Part shown: one piece after another, positions 1 to 8,000 of the stretch
Numbering within the stretch: the stretch's first letter is position 1
Layout of the letters: every line of letters starts with the position of its first letter
Source: Paenibacillus sp. UNC451MF
GTDB lineage: Bacteria; Bacillota; Bacilli; Paenibacillales; NBRC-103111
Assembly: GCF_000686845.1 (NCBI RefSeq)
Contig: NZ_JMLS01000002.1
Coordinates: 248,001-312,000, forward strand
DNA: 64,000 nucleotides
Direction: 5' to 3'
Position numbers and translations under genes: made by a program
Notes under the pieces: generated by a model
Seen by the model: only the letters and a program-made list of their open reading frames with translations
What the model was told of the DNA's origin: nothing
Database searches by the model: none

Positions 1-1040
1 TGCTTCTGTTCATCTGAATCCCCTCCAACTAAGTGACTAATGGTTGCGAGCAGCTCCTCGTTGTGATGGACGATCTCTGTAAGATCTTCCTTGGATAACA
101 CTTTCAGTCCGGATATATGCACGGATAACACATGCTCTTTATCTAGAGGATAACATAGGACATACACCTCGGCAACCTCTTTCCGCCGCAAAAATTCCCA
201 TGTACTGTTCAGAAATGCTTCCAGCACATATATTTTTTTATCGTCCTTCTTCTCAGCATAGGTTTGGAAGCGGTAAAACTTGCCTTTGCCTACATTCCCT
301 CCTACCTGACGAACGCCATCATTGCCTTCCTTCTTCCAGATAGCCGCACCGGTAACCCGAAATCCTTCGGGAGTTAGTAACGAATTTCTAACGGCTTCAC
401 TGAAGGAATGATACTTTTCTCCAGGGTCGGCAACCGTTACATTCCGATTATATTCCCAAAAGAAGTGAAGGATGCTTTGCTTCCGCTGAATCTCCGCTTC
501 CTTCTCCGCAAGCAGCTGGTACGGATCGACAAAAGCTTGCTCGGCTCGAACGGCTTTGGCCACATAGCCGCAAGCGACATCGACGGCCGCAAGATAGTTC
601 CCGCGTACCGCTTGATGGTAAGAAAGAAGGGTTAAACCCTGCAAATCGGACAAAATATGAAAATCTTTAATCGTCGTATCCTTGATGAGGTCCTCCCGCT
701 CTTGAACCGACTGCGGAATCAAGGCGAACACGCGGCTGCGCCGAAGCTTACCCCAAAACAACCCCATTTCGAACAAAGTATTGTCCCGGGTAATGAATAC
801 ATACTGACCGCGATACAGGGCAACATCGTCCGCGGCAAATACAAATATCCCGAAGTCGCTTAAATCGAGCTGCTGCTCCAATGCCTCCATCGTATAGGAA
901 TTAGCCCCAAATGCCGTATACCATGGGGTAACCTGGGCTACTCGGCTTAAGCTTTCGTTAACGGCTCGCGCATAATCTATCGCTTCCCTCGAGGAGCCGA
1001 TGAATAGCTCCGGTTTTCGTTCTTGCCTCCACACCGACAC
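1..1040 (-). CDS. TIR-like nucleotide-binding domain protein with GAF-like C-terminal half (partial, runs off left edge)
   Basis: The frame stays open from 1040 to the window edge (346 codons, no stop). I start it at GTG 1040, which has AAGGGG eight bases upstream; an in-frame TGA lies just above. Residues 10-110 read as a TIR-like fold: LFIGSSREA near 12, the alternating hydrophobic strand FGIFVFAADD near 63-72, then TRDNTLFEMGLFWGK at 84-98. The R-D-N and F-E positions (E91) match the active-site strand of TIR-like NAD-cleaving effectors of the CBASS Cap12 type (family knowledge). From about residue 200 the sequence looks like a GAF sensor (GAAIWKKEG, VLCYPLDKEHVLSVHI). No cyclase or partner is visible; the downstream neighbour lies outside the window. 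Divergent from the SOS operon. NAD hydrolysis and phage defence are inference. Confidence 0.75.
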   Translation of the reverse strand, partial: MSVWRQERKPELFIGSSREAIDYARAVNESLSRVAQVTPWYTAFGANSYTMEALEQQLDLSDFGIFVFAADDVALYRGQYVFITRDNTLFEMGLFWGKLRRSRVFALIPQSVQEREDLIKDTTIKDFHILSDLQGLTLLSYHQAVRGNYLAAVDVACGYVAKAVRAEQAFVDPYQLLAEKEAEIQRKQSILHFFWEYNRNVTVADPGEKYHSFSEAVRNSLLTPEGFRVTGAAIWKKEGNDGVRQVGGNVGKGKFYRFQTYAEKKDDKKIYVLEAFLNSTWEFLRRKEVAEVYVLCYPLDKEHVLSVHISGLKVLSKEDLTEIVHHNEELLATISHLVGGDSDEQK

Positions 1041-1207
1041 GGACAGTTCCCCTTTTCATGATCGATTCACAGGTTCCGGTAAGCCGCTCACCATGCTTGT
1101 ACTCCCTTTCAGTGTAGCAAAATTTCCCTATTCTGTTGATAGTCCCTTTGGAGTTTTTTTATGAACAACAAAATGAATGCTATTTCCATAAAATTCATCT
1201 TGCATAA

Positions 1208-1221
1208 AGAACATATGTTCG
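1208..1221 (+). promoter_or_regulatory. LexA (DinR) SOS box 1
   Basis: AGAACATATGTTCG matches the Bacillus-type LexA operator CGAAC-N4-GTTCG at all but the first base. It lies between a possible -35 (TTGCAT, 1200-1205) and -10 (TATAAT, 1225-1230), so LexA bound here should block the promoter of the polymerase operon. The 19-base spacing of those hexamers is long, so the -35 is less certain than the operator. Confidence 0.85.
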
Positions 1222-1241
1222 GTATATAATAAGAATAAGTA

Positions 1242-1255
1242 CGAATACACGTTCG
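1242..1255 (+). promoter_or_regulatory. LexA (DinR) SOS box 2
   Basis: CGAATACACGTTCG fits the LexA operator with one changed half-site base. It sits just downstream of the -10 and 18 bases before the first start codon. Together with the box at 1208 it makes a double-operator SOS promoter. Confidence 0.8.
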
Positions 1256-1273
1256 CATTATGGTGGTGTCATT

Positions 1274-1645
1274 ATGAGTGTGAATTCAAGAGTAGAAACC
1301 GAAGAAGATATTCAAATCATCAAGGAATACACCCTTCTGCCTATTTTGCTCGATATGCTGGCAAGAGATATTGAAGAGCTGAACCTGTACAAGGACAAAG
1401 TCGTGTACAATCATGTTATTTTCTACCTCAAGGAAGTGGAGAGCTCCATTTATCCCGAGCTGCAAGCCATTAAGAGCAAGATGAGAGAACGGAGCATCAA
1501 AGTGCTGCATACGGACATGAACACGCTTGGCATCGATGTGGAATATAAGGTTCGCGGCTACATCCATCATTTTAAAATGTTAAGAAGCTTGGTAAAGGCA
1601 GAGCTCATGACTACGCTAATGAATTTGCGGAGGCGGTTAAAATGA
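1274..1645 (+). CDS. Small SOS-operon protein of unknown function, first gene of the polymerase operon
   Basis: A 123-aa, charged, mostly helical protein with no signal peptide or membrane segment. I do not recognise the family; it is not obviously YolD-like, the usual small partner of UvrX-type polymerases. Its start has GGTGGT upstream, and its last codons overlap the polymerase start by 4 nt (ATGA), implying translational coupling. It resembles the third gene of the operon: EYTLLPILLDML near residue 18 against DFVLLPVALQIV near 49, and Y-x-x-RG....F-x-M followed by a basic helix near the C-terminus of both. Both SOS boxes lie directly upstream. A role as polymerase accessory factor is inference from context. 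Confidence 0.7.
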   Translation: MSVNSRVETEEDIQIIKEYTLLPILLDMLARDIEELNLYKDKVVYNHVIFYLKEVESSIYPELQAIKSKMRERSIKVLHTDMNTLGIDVEYKVRGYIHHFKMLRSLVKAELMTTLMNLRRRLK

Positions 1646-2910
1646 TCACGAAGGGCGAGAGAACCATTTTTCTGGCGGATTGCCAGAGCTTTTATGCCAG
1701 CGTAGAGAAAGCGGATCACCCCGGATGCAGGGATAAGCCCGTAGCTGTAGCCGGTGATCCGGCGCGGCGCTCAGGCATTATATTGGCCGCCTGTCCCATT
1801 GCCAAAAGCTATGGAGTCACTACAGCGGAGAGGCTTGGTGAAGCGTTGAACAAGTGCCCTGAGCTTGTCGTCATGCGTCCGCGAATGCAGCATTATATCG
1901 ATGTATCTCTCATGATCACCGACATTTATAAGGAATATAGCGACCTTGTTGAAATTTTTTCGATCGACGAGCAGTTTTTGGATGTTTCCGGCAGCTTGGG
2001 GATTTGGGGAGATCCGCTAACGATAGCCCGATCCATACAACAAAAGGTGCTCCAACAAACGGGAGTGAAAGTTAGAATCGGCATCAGCTCGAATAAAATC
2101 CTTGCCAAAATCGCAACGGATATTTGGGCGAAGAAAAATGAGAGCGGCTTGTTCACCTTACGTAAAGAGGATATCGAAGACACGCTTTGGCAAGAGCCGG
2201 TACAGAAAATGTTCGGTGTCGGGTCCCGCATGACGAAGCATTTTGCACGGCTTGGGATGTTTACGATCGGCGATATCGCGAGAACTCCGCTGCCCCGCTT
2301 GAAGGAGAAATTCCGGGCGCGCTTCGGCAAGCAAAGCGATATTCACGCGGAGGTCATGTGGAGAACGGCGAACGGCTTGGATGACTCCCCCGTTACTCCC
2401 GGTACTTTCAACACGCCGCCTAAATCGGTAGGCCACATGATGACCTTGCCGAGAGACTACACCGAGAATAGCGAGGTAGAGACGATCCTGCTGGAGCTTA
2501 CAGAAGAAGTCTGCCGCGATTGCCGCCGCAAAGGGTATATGGGCGGTGTCGTGTCCGTCAGCTGCATGTGCAGTCCCTATGAGGCTCCAACCGGATTCTC
2601 GCGGCAAATGAAAATGCCGGATCCAACCAATAACACCAATGCGGTCTATGAGGCCGTGAAGACATTGTTTTACCGCTACTGGGATAAAATGCCCGTACGC
2701 CGCGTAGGCGTCATGCTCAGCAGCTTAACCGACGATCAAGTCTATCAGCTAACCTTTTTCGAGGATCAGGTGAAATCCCGTGCCCTGGATAAGGTCACCG
2801 ACCAAATCAAAGAGCGTTACGGCAGCGCAGCCATCATAAGGGCTTCCTCGATGACCACCTCAGGGCAGGCATACGAGAGGGCACAAAAAATTGGAGGGCA
2901 CTATAAATGA
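1642..2910 (+). CDS. Y-family translesion DNA polymerase (UvrX/YqjW type)
   Basis: At 422 aa this has the usual length of Firmicute UmuC/UvrX-like polymerases. The palm motifs are visible: LADCQSFYASVE at 11-22 carries the first catalytic Asp (D13), and FSIDEQFLDVSG near 105-116 carries the second acidic pair. A helix-hairpin-helix-like stretch (KMFGVGSRMTKHFARLG) follows near 188, then the little-finger region. These enzymes copy past damaged bases with low fidelity. The start is clear: GGAGGCGG lies six bases upstream and the ATG overlaps the previous stop. The gene ends in another 4-nt overlap with the next one. Regulation by LexA is indicated by the two SOS boxes at 1208 and 1242. Confidence 0.92.
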   Translation: MITKGERTIFLADCQSFYASVEKADHPGCRDKPVAVAGDPARRSGIILAACPIAKSYGVTTAERLGEALNKCPELVVMRPRMQHYIDVSLMITDIYKEYSDLVEIFSIDEQFLDVSGSLGIWGDPLTIARSIQQKVLQQTGVKVRIGISSNKILAKIATDIWAKKNESGLFTLRKEDIEDTLWQEPVQKMFGVGSRMTKHFARLGMFTIGDIARTPLPRLKEKFRARFGKQSDIHAEVMWRTANGLDDSPVTPGTFNTPPKSVGHMMTLPRDYTENSEVETILLELTEEVCRDCRRKGYMGGVVSVSCMCSPYEAPTGFSRQMKMPDPTNNTNAVYEAVKTLFYRYWDKMPVRRVGVMLSSLTDDQVYQLTFFEDQVKSRALDKVTDQIKERYGSAAIIRASSMTTSGQAYERAQKIGGHYK

Positions 2911-3416
2911 GCAAGAAACTCGAAGGCAATGGATTGTGGGAATCAAGCCGTATGATGCTCCCGCAGCATAAAGAACAGTCCCTCGTTCGAAAGGATGGGC
3001 CGTCTCCGCCCCCCGAGCCGCCAACGAACAAGGAAATGGAGATGATGCGGGATTTCGTTCTCCTGCCCGTCGCGCTCCAAATTGTCGAGAAGAAAAGCAT
3101 TGAAGTGGAGATGTCCACCCAGACGCTGAAGCTGTTATACTCCGCGGCCGCAAAAATATTAGCCAGAAATATTCGGGACGATCTGCTCAAAAACAGGAAG
3201 GCTTTGCTCGAGCGGCATATCCGCGTAATTGAAGATATTAAGGATGACAGCTCACTGTACTATCGTTACAGCTGCCGCGGCCGCGAGGACCGATTCATCA
3301 TGACGAAAGACTTTATCCGCTCGGAGATCAGCTTAAGAATCGGCCGGTATGCCAAAAGCCTGGTCGCGGCACTTCAAGAGGCCGCTAACTCCAATAGAAC
3401 CAAAAAACCCGAGTGA
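2907..3416 (+). CDS. Small SOS-operon protein of unknown function, related to the first gene
   Basis: A 169-aa protein translated from an ATG that overlaps the polymerase stop, with TTGGAGGG upstream. The first 40 residues are polar and proline-rich (PSPPPEPPTNKE) and look disordered. The rest is a charged helical domain resembling the 123-aa product of the operon's first gene: FVLLPVALQIVEKK near 50 and YSCRGREDRFIMTKDFIRSE near 130. The polymerase is thus bracketed by two paralogues. The last codons (Pro-Glu-stop) lie inside the stem of a terminator shared with the convergent ligase gene. Function unknown; a complex with the polymerase is inference. Confidence 0.7.
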   Translation: MSKKLEGNGLWESSRMMLPQHKEQSLVRKDGPSPPPEPPTNKEMEMMRDFVLLPVALQIVEKKSIEVEMSTQTLKLLYSAAAKILARNIRDDLLKNRKALLERHIRVIEDIKDDSSLYYRYSCRGREDRFIMTKDFIRSEISLRIGRYAKSLVAALQEAANSNRTKKPE

Positions 3417-3439
3417 CAGCTAGTCACTTCGGGCTTTTA
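3402..3439. terminator. Bidirectional terminator shared by the SOS operon and the convergent ligase gene
   Basis: Stem GAGTGAC/GTCACTTC extended by CCC/GGG, five-base loop, with A-rich and T-rich flanks giving U-tracts in both directions. Both genes end inside the stem, so it also encodes the last residues of both proteins. Confidence 0.85.
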
Positions 3440-4293
3440 ACTATAAAATCGATAAATTCCGGGTTGCGCAGCATCCGGTGGCGCGTCCAGCCTCGAGATT
3501 TCACACGAGCCCTAATCTCGGGATTAATATGAACGAATTGGTCATCCTCCCGGGAAGCGAGCTTGCTCGCGAAAGAATCGAAAGCTTTCTTCTGCTGTTC
3601 GGTTATACCCGATTCTATTATTCCGACGTGGCGCTTCGTGCCGTCCTTCTCAACGCAGGCAAGCCAGCCGAGCGCTTCCTTCCGGTATCCCGAAATGATC
3701 ACGTCGACATATTGATAATTCATAATCTGAATCCAATCGTGAGAGAACCTGGATACGTAGTGGCTGCCTTTATGCTTCGCTATCATACCCTGCATCGATG
3801 AAGCTATGATAGATTGAAACAGCTCTTCACCTCGCGCTTCCGTTTGCGGTACGAGTTGAAACAGCTCATTTTCCTGCAATAACGATTCCAGCAGGGCACG
3901 GCGCTTAACTAAAGGCATATGCCGCACATCGCGGCCTTTATGAAATAAAATATCCCAAATCATATAGTGAACAGGCCGCTGCGTGGAAAAGGACTGAATC
4001 CTGTTCTTCTGCTTAAGCTGCAGCCTTTCCATCGCTAACCCTGCATCGACAGCTCCGCTGTCCGGGTCTGTGCAGCATAGCTCCCCATCCAACACAACGT
4101 CTCCCTCTATAGGAACGCAATGCAGCTCGGGATACTGCTTCGTGCATTCAAGTCCGTCACGCGTAAAGAGACGGGTTTCGTTCCCGCTCCTTGATAATAT
4201 TAATCGATGCCCGTCGACCTTCGGCTCGAATACATAAGCCTGATCTGAAAACGGAGTTTCCCTGGAGTCTGCTAGCATCGGCGAGATAAACAT
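3424..4293 (-). CDS. ATP-dependent DNA ligase, LigD ligase-domain type
   Basis: Adenylation-domain motifs are in order: FEPKVDGHR near residue 22 (motif I, nucleophilic Lys about K25), VVLDGELCC near 67 (motif III), MIAKHKGSHY (motif IV, with Gln-Gly where Glu-Gly is usual) and an OB-fold tail with a basic end. The product is about 289 aa, so it is a stand-alone ligase domain without the polymerase or nuclease parts of LigD. Such enzymes seal nicks or ends, often with Ku in spore-formers (known); no Ku gene is in view. The start is uncertain: I prefer ATG 4293 with GGGTG upstream, but GTG 4302 and ATG 4299 are in frame. Confidence 0.85.
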   Translation of the reverse strand: MFISPMLADSRETPFSDQAYVFEPKVDGHRLILSRSGNETRLFTRDGLECTKQYPELHCVPIEGDVVLDGELCCTDPDSGAVDAGLAMERLQLKQKNRIQSFSTQRPVHYMIWDILFHKGRDVRHMPLVKRRALLESLLQENELFQLVPQTEARGEELFQSIIASSMQGMIAKHKGSHYVSRFSHDWIQIMNYQYVDVIISGYRKEALGWLACVEKDGTKRHVGIIESGITEQQKKAFDSFASKLASREDDQFVHINPEIRARVKSRGWTRHRMLRNPEFIDFIVKSPK

Positions 4294-4331
4294 ACTCATC
4301 ACCCATATTTATTTTAACATGAGCAGAGCTA

Positions 4332-4362
4332 TGAATAATTAGGGAAAAGATGGGGGAATCTA
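4332..4362 (+). promoter_or_regulatory. Candidate forespore (sigma-G type) promoter of the SASP gene
   Basis: TGAATA at 4332-4337, then 18 bases, then GAATCTA, compared with the sigma-G pattern TGAATA-N17/18-CATnnTA. The -35 is exact and the -10 loose. Supported mainly by the SASP gene 33 bases downstream. Confidence 0.4.
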
Positions 4363-4394
4363 GATTTACCCTAACATGGAAGGAATGATTATCA

Positions 4395-4631
4395 ATGGCA
4401 CGTGGACAATCCAGAAGCAGCAATCAGATTATCGTTCAGCAATCGGCAAGCGCTCTAGAGCAATTAAAGTATGAGGTGGCACAAGAATTAGGCATTCAAA
4501 TTCCACAGGACGGCTACTACGGCTACATGGCAACCCGTGATACGGGCGCTATAGGTGGTCACATGGTACGTCGATTGGTACAAATTGCGGAGCAGCAGCT
4601 CTCTTCCGCCTCCGGCAGCCGCTTCCAATAG
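4395..4631 (+). CDS. Alpha/beta-type small acid-soluble spore protein
   Basis: The 78-aa product carries the family signatures: VAQELGI near 29-35, GYYGYMATRDTGAIGG near 40-55 and MVRRLVQIAEQQL near 57. These proteins coat forespore DNA, protect it from UV and heat, and are degraded at germination by the GPR protease, whose usual site lies near the EVAQELGI block (known). The start has GGAAGG upstream. A strong terminator follows at once, so the gene is monocistronic. Confidence 0.95.
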   Translation: MARGQSRSSNQIIVQQSASALEQLKYEVAQELGIQIPQDGYYGYMATRDTGAIGGHMVRRLVQIAEQQLSSASGSRFQ

Positions 4632-4638
4632 CGACGAC

Positions 4639-4671
4639 AATAACCCATCCTCTGTGATGGGTTATTTTTTT
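4639..4671 (+). terminator. Rho-independent terminator of the SASP gene
   Basis: AATAACCCATC/GATGGGTTATT stem, six-base loop, then a run of seven T. Confidence 0.95.
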
Positions 4672-4680
4672 GCAATTTGC

Positions 4681-4908
4681 TTAGACAATGCTGGCGCTAG
4701 TGCCGTCGACCAAGGCCGCATCGTCGGTATTAGTAATGCTCGCCTGATTGTTAGTCAACGTTCCAAAACTGTCACCATTGGAGAAGGAATTGGCGCCCGC
4801 ATTGATCTTCGCGCTGCTCGAAAGCACAATATTAACAGCATCCCCGATCTGGACGTTGGAGCTGGGGCCGACACTATTGATTTTAATATTTCCGACAACT
4901 GAAGGCAT
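4681..4908 (-). CDS. GerPA/GerPF-family spore germination protein
   Basis: The 75-aa product begins MPSVVGNIKINSV and continues with a short beta-rich, Ser/Asn-rich sequence (GDAVNIVLSSSAK, NSFSNGD). This is the standard pattern of the GerPA/GerPF family, coat-associated proteins needed for germinants to reach inner receptors (known). The ribosome site GAGGAG is strong. In Bacillus these proteins are encoded in the gerPA-PF operon; here the gene stands alone, an orphan paralogue. Which GerP protein it replaces, if any, cannot be told. Confidence 0.85.
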   Translation of the reverse strand: MPSVVGNIKINSVGPSSNVQIGDAVNIVLSSSAKINAGANSFSNGDSFGTLTNNQASITNTDDAALVDGTSASIV

Positions 4909-4997
4909 GGTCGATCTCCTCCTCGCATCCTTGCTACTCCATTACTTATTCTATGTGGGTGGAGGCCTATGTGTAACTAAAGCAGCTGTAAAATATG

Positions 4998-5042
4998 GCT
5001 AAAGAGACCATCCCGCAGACATACACTGTGGAATGGCCTCTT
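4998..5042 (-). terminator. Terminator of the giant SLH protein gene
   Basis: Imperfect stem AAGAGGCCATTCC/GGGATGGTCTCTT with a long loop, ten bases past the stop at 5052. Only a short T stretch follows, so it is weaker than the others. Confidence 0.6.
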
Positions 5043-5051
5043 CTTAATCCA

Positions 5052-8000
5052 TTAATTAATAAATTGGAGATATTGAAGCATACGTTTCAAAGTAGTCGCC
5101 GCTTGTGCTCGAGTCGCCTTGTCTTGCGGTGCAAACTCTTTATCAGACAATCCTTGAATGATGCCTGCTGTAAGCGATTGAGCGACAGCGTCCTTCGACC
5201 ATTCACCGATAGCTGCACCGTCAGTGAATTTGTCCAGTACCGATTTGTCCAGCTTCACTTCTTTTCCAGCAGCTTTAAGCGCTCTAACGATCATGGTAAC
5301 CATTTGCTCGCGAGTGATGTTATCGTTTGGCTTAAAGGTGCTATCTTCATAGCCGGTAATCAGTCCTGCTTTGTATGCAGTGCCAACGGCTCCAGCAAAC
5401 CAATCATTCGGTTGCACATCACGAAATCCATCCGCCTTTACCTCAACCAATCCAAGTGAACGAACCAGCAGGGCCGCGAACTCGGCGCGTGTAATGTTGG
5501 CGTCCGGCGTAAATAACTGATCGGTTGTACCGTTCACGATCCACTTATTCGCCAGCAGCTCTACATCTGCTTTTGCCCAATGCCCTTGCAAATCATTGAA
5601 TGATTTATCGGATTGGATGACCGTATACACACTATTGTGCGGCGAGCGAATCGTAATCAGAGAGGAACCGTTCGTCGTCGTGATTACGGCCGGTACGAAA
5701 TGCAGCCGGTTCGTCGAATCTAGCCAGACTGCCGTCACCTTGTTCGGATCAACCGCTGCCCCCAGGCTGAAGGAACGATTGACATATACACCGCCGAAAT
5801 CGGTGATTTCTTTACCATTAACCATAATCGTAAACTCGATTGGATTCGGAATCACTTGCTTCGTGTTCAAGCTTTTCACCGCTGCATCAATATCATCCCC
5901 GGCTTTACCGGATACTTTAGAAATCGTGATGGTTACGGTTGAATCCTTTGGAATATTTTTAAGCAAACTTACAGGAAGCTCATAAGTAACACCGTTCGCT
6001 TGAATCCGAATAACCGCTTGGCTTTGCTTGCTGATAGCATTCAGGAGCGCATTGCCAGGCAGCTCCACTTTAACTGTGGAATCGCTGTCCTTCACATCAA
6101 TCGTAACAAGTGAATTCGATAAAGCTTTTTCCAGCTTATCTGCGTCCACGGTCACTTTTGTTACCGTCTTACCATCGGCAGTTGTTTCTTTGGTTACTTT
6201 TGCGTCTTTGGTAAGATCGATGGTACCTGTACTACCGTTAGAATCAGTTGTCGTACTACCACCTGAACCAGCTCCCGGCGCCGACGTGCTGCCACCTGGA
6301 CGGGATCCCGAGCTAGGAGTTGCTGTTCTGAAAGTAATTGTCGGGCCGTAGACACTCCGAGTGCCATCCGAATCCACCGCTTGGATTACATAAGTGTAGC
6401 TGCTGTTTGGCGTCAAGCCGATCAAATCATAGGCTAGAACATTGCCGAGAGATGCTATTTCAGTATAAGTAGATCCTGTAACGGTATAAATTTTATAGCC
6501 GTTTATTCCTCTGCTCGCTTCCGCTGCCGTCCATTTCAAAGTAGCCGTTCTTGGCGTCACATTGGAGACGGTGAGACTAGAGTTAGTTGGCCACGTAGGC
6601 ACAGCAACATCCACTGCCGTAACCGTAACGTTTGCCAACGCCTTATAGGTCGTGCTGGTTACCGTTCCTTGCACCGTAAAGCTGCCTGCCGATGCATACT
6701 TCGATGCATCAATGCTGTCCCACGTTACGCCCAACTGGCGGTTCGTGTTGTCGCTGTACACCGCGGTGACCACCGTCGGCATAACTGGTGTGATTCCGGC
6801 TTTGGTTGTCACGCTTACCGGCGTGATGCTTACGATAACAGGCGCAGGGACTTCCACTGCCGTAACCGTAACGTTCGCTAACGCTTTAACGGAAGTACCT
6901 GCAACGCTTCCTTGCACCGTAAAGCTGCCTGCCGATGCATACTTCGATGCATCAATGCTGTCCCACGTTACGCCCAACTGGCGGTTCGTGTTGTCGCTGT
7001 ACACTGCGGTAACCACCGTCGGCATAACTGGTGTGATTCCGGCTTTGGTTGTCACGCTTACCGGCGTGATGCTTACGATTGAAATCGGTGCATCAAGCGG
7101 CATAAGCTGAATAAAGGAGAATGTGCTTGTTTGGCCGCTGCTGGCAGCATTTTTACCCGTAACCGTAAACTTGAACTCATGGTCACCTTTGGATGTAAAG
7201 GTGATATTGCCAAGCTCCTGAACAGGATATATCTGTGTTGACAAATACTCATCTATCGGATTGCCTTGATTCTTACCGTCAACGGATAACTGCAATGTTG
7301 CACGGTTATTGTTTGTTTTAAAGCCAAACAACACCTTATATGTGCCTGCCGGTATGTCCTTCAACATGAATGCCACATAATCGTTAATCGCTGTATTACC
7401 ATTTAACTGTGCGTAGCCTTTAACGCTTGAAGGCCAGTCTGCCCCTGTTCCGGCACCACTAGCGCCACTTAAGTTAACTGATGATTGTTTCGTATAAGCG
7501 CCTGAATTAAATAGATCTTGAAGTGAGATCGTTACCGGCTCCCCAGTAGGTGAAACAAATAATACGGTATACGTTGTTTTGATATTCTCATCGGTATCGC
7601 TCACTACCAAAATGGTAACTGGATCTGTCTTATAATTATCTGGATACGTAATTTTAGCAGTGAAACCTTTAGCCGCATCCGCTGTAATTTTCGGTAATGT
7701 TGTTGCGGATGGATCCAGATTATATTTGTAGCTGGTCTCATCTGGCGAGAATCCCGGGATATCTACGCCGTCTACCTTCAAGTTTATCAGCTTTGGTTTA
7801 TTGTCCGGATTGACTTCCGAAGCTGCCAGTAAGGCCGGAGCCGAAACCATCAACTTACGAGAGTATGAATCTGTTCCCTTCGATCTTACAGTGATTTTGG
7901 ATGTATCCGTCAAGGTATCCGGTAGAGTATAAGTTGTTGCGCCTTTCGGCAAGTCAGCAAGTAGTTCTGTGCCATTATAAACCGTGAAGCCCTCGCTTGA

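Noticed and set aside
6652-7110. 152-aa plus-strand frame containing a repeated segment
   Set aside because: Antisense of the duplicated Ig-like domains of the giant gene; no start signals.
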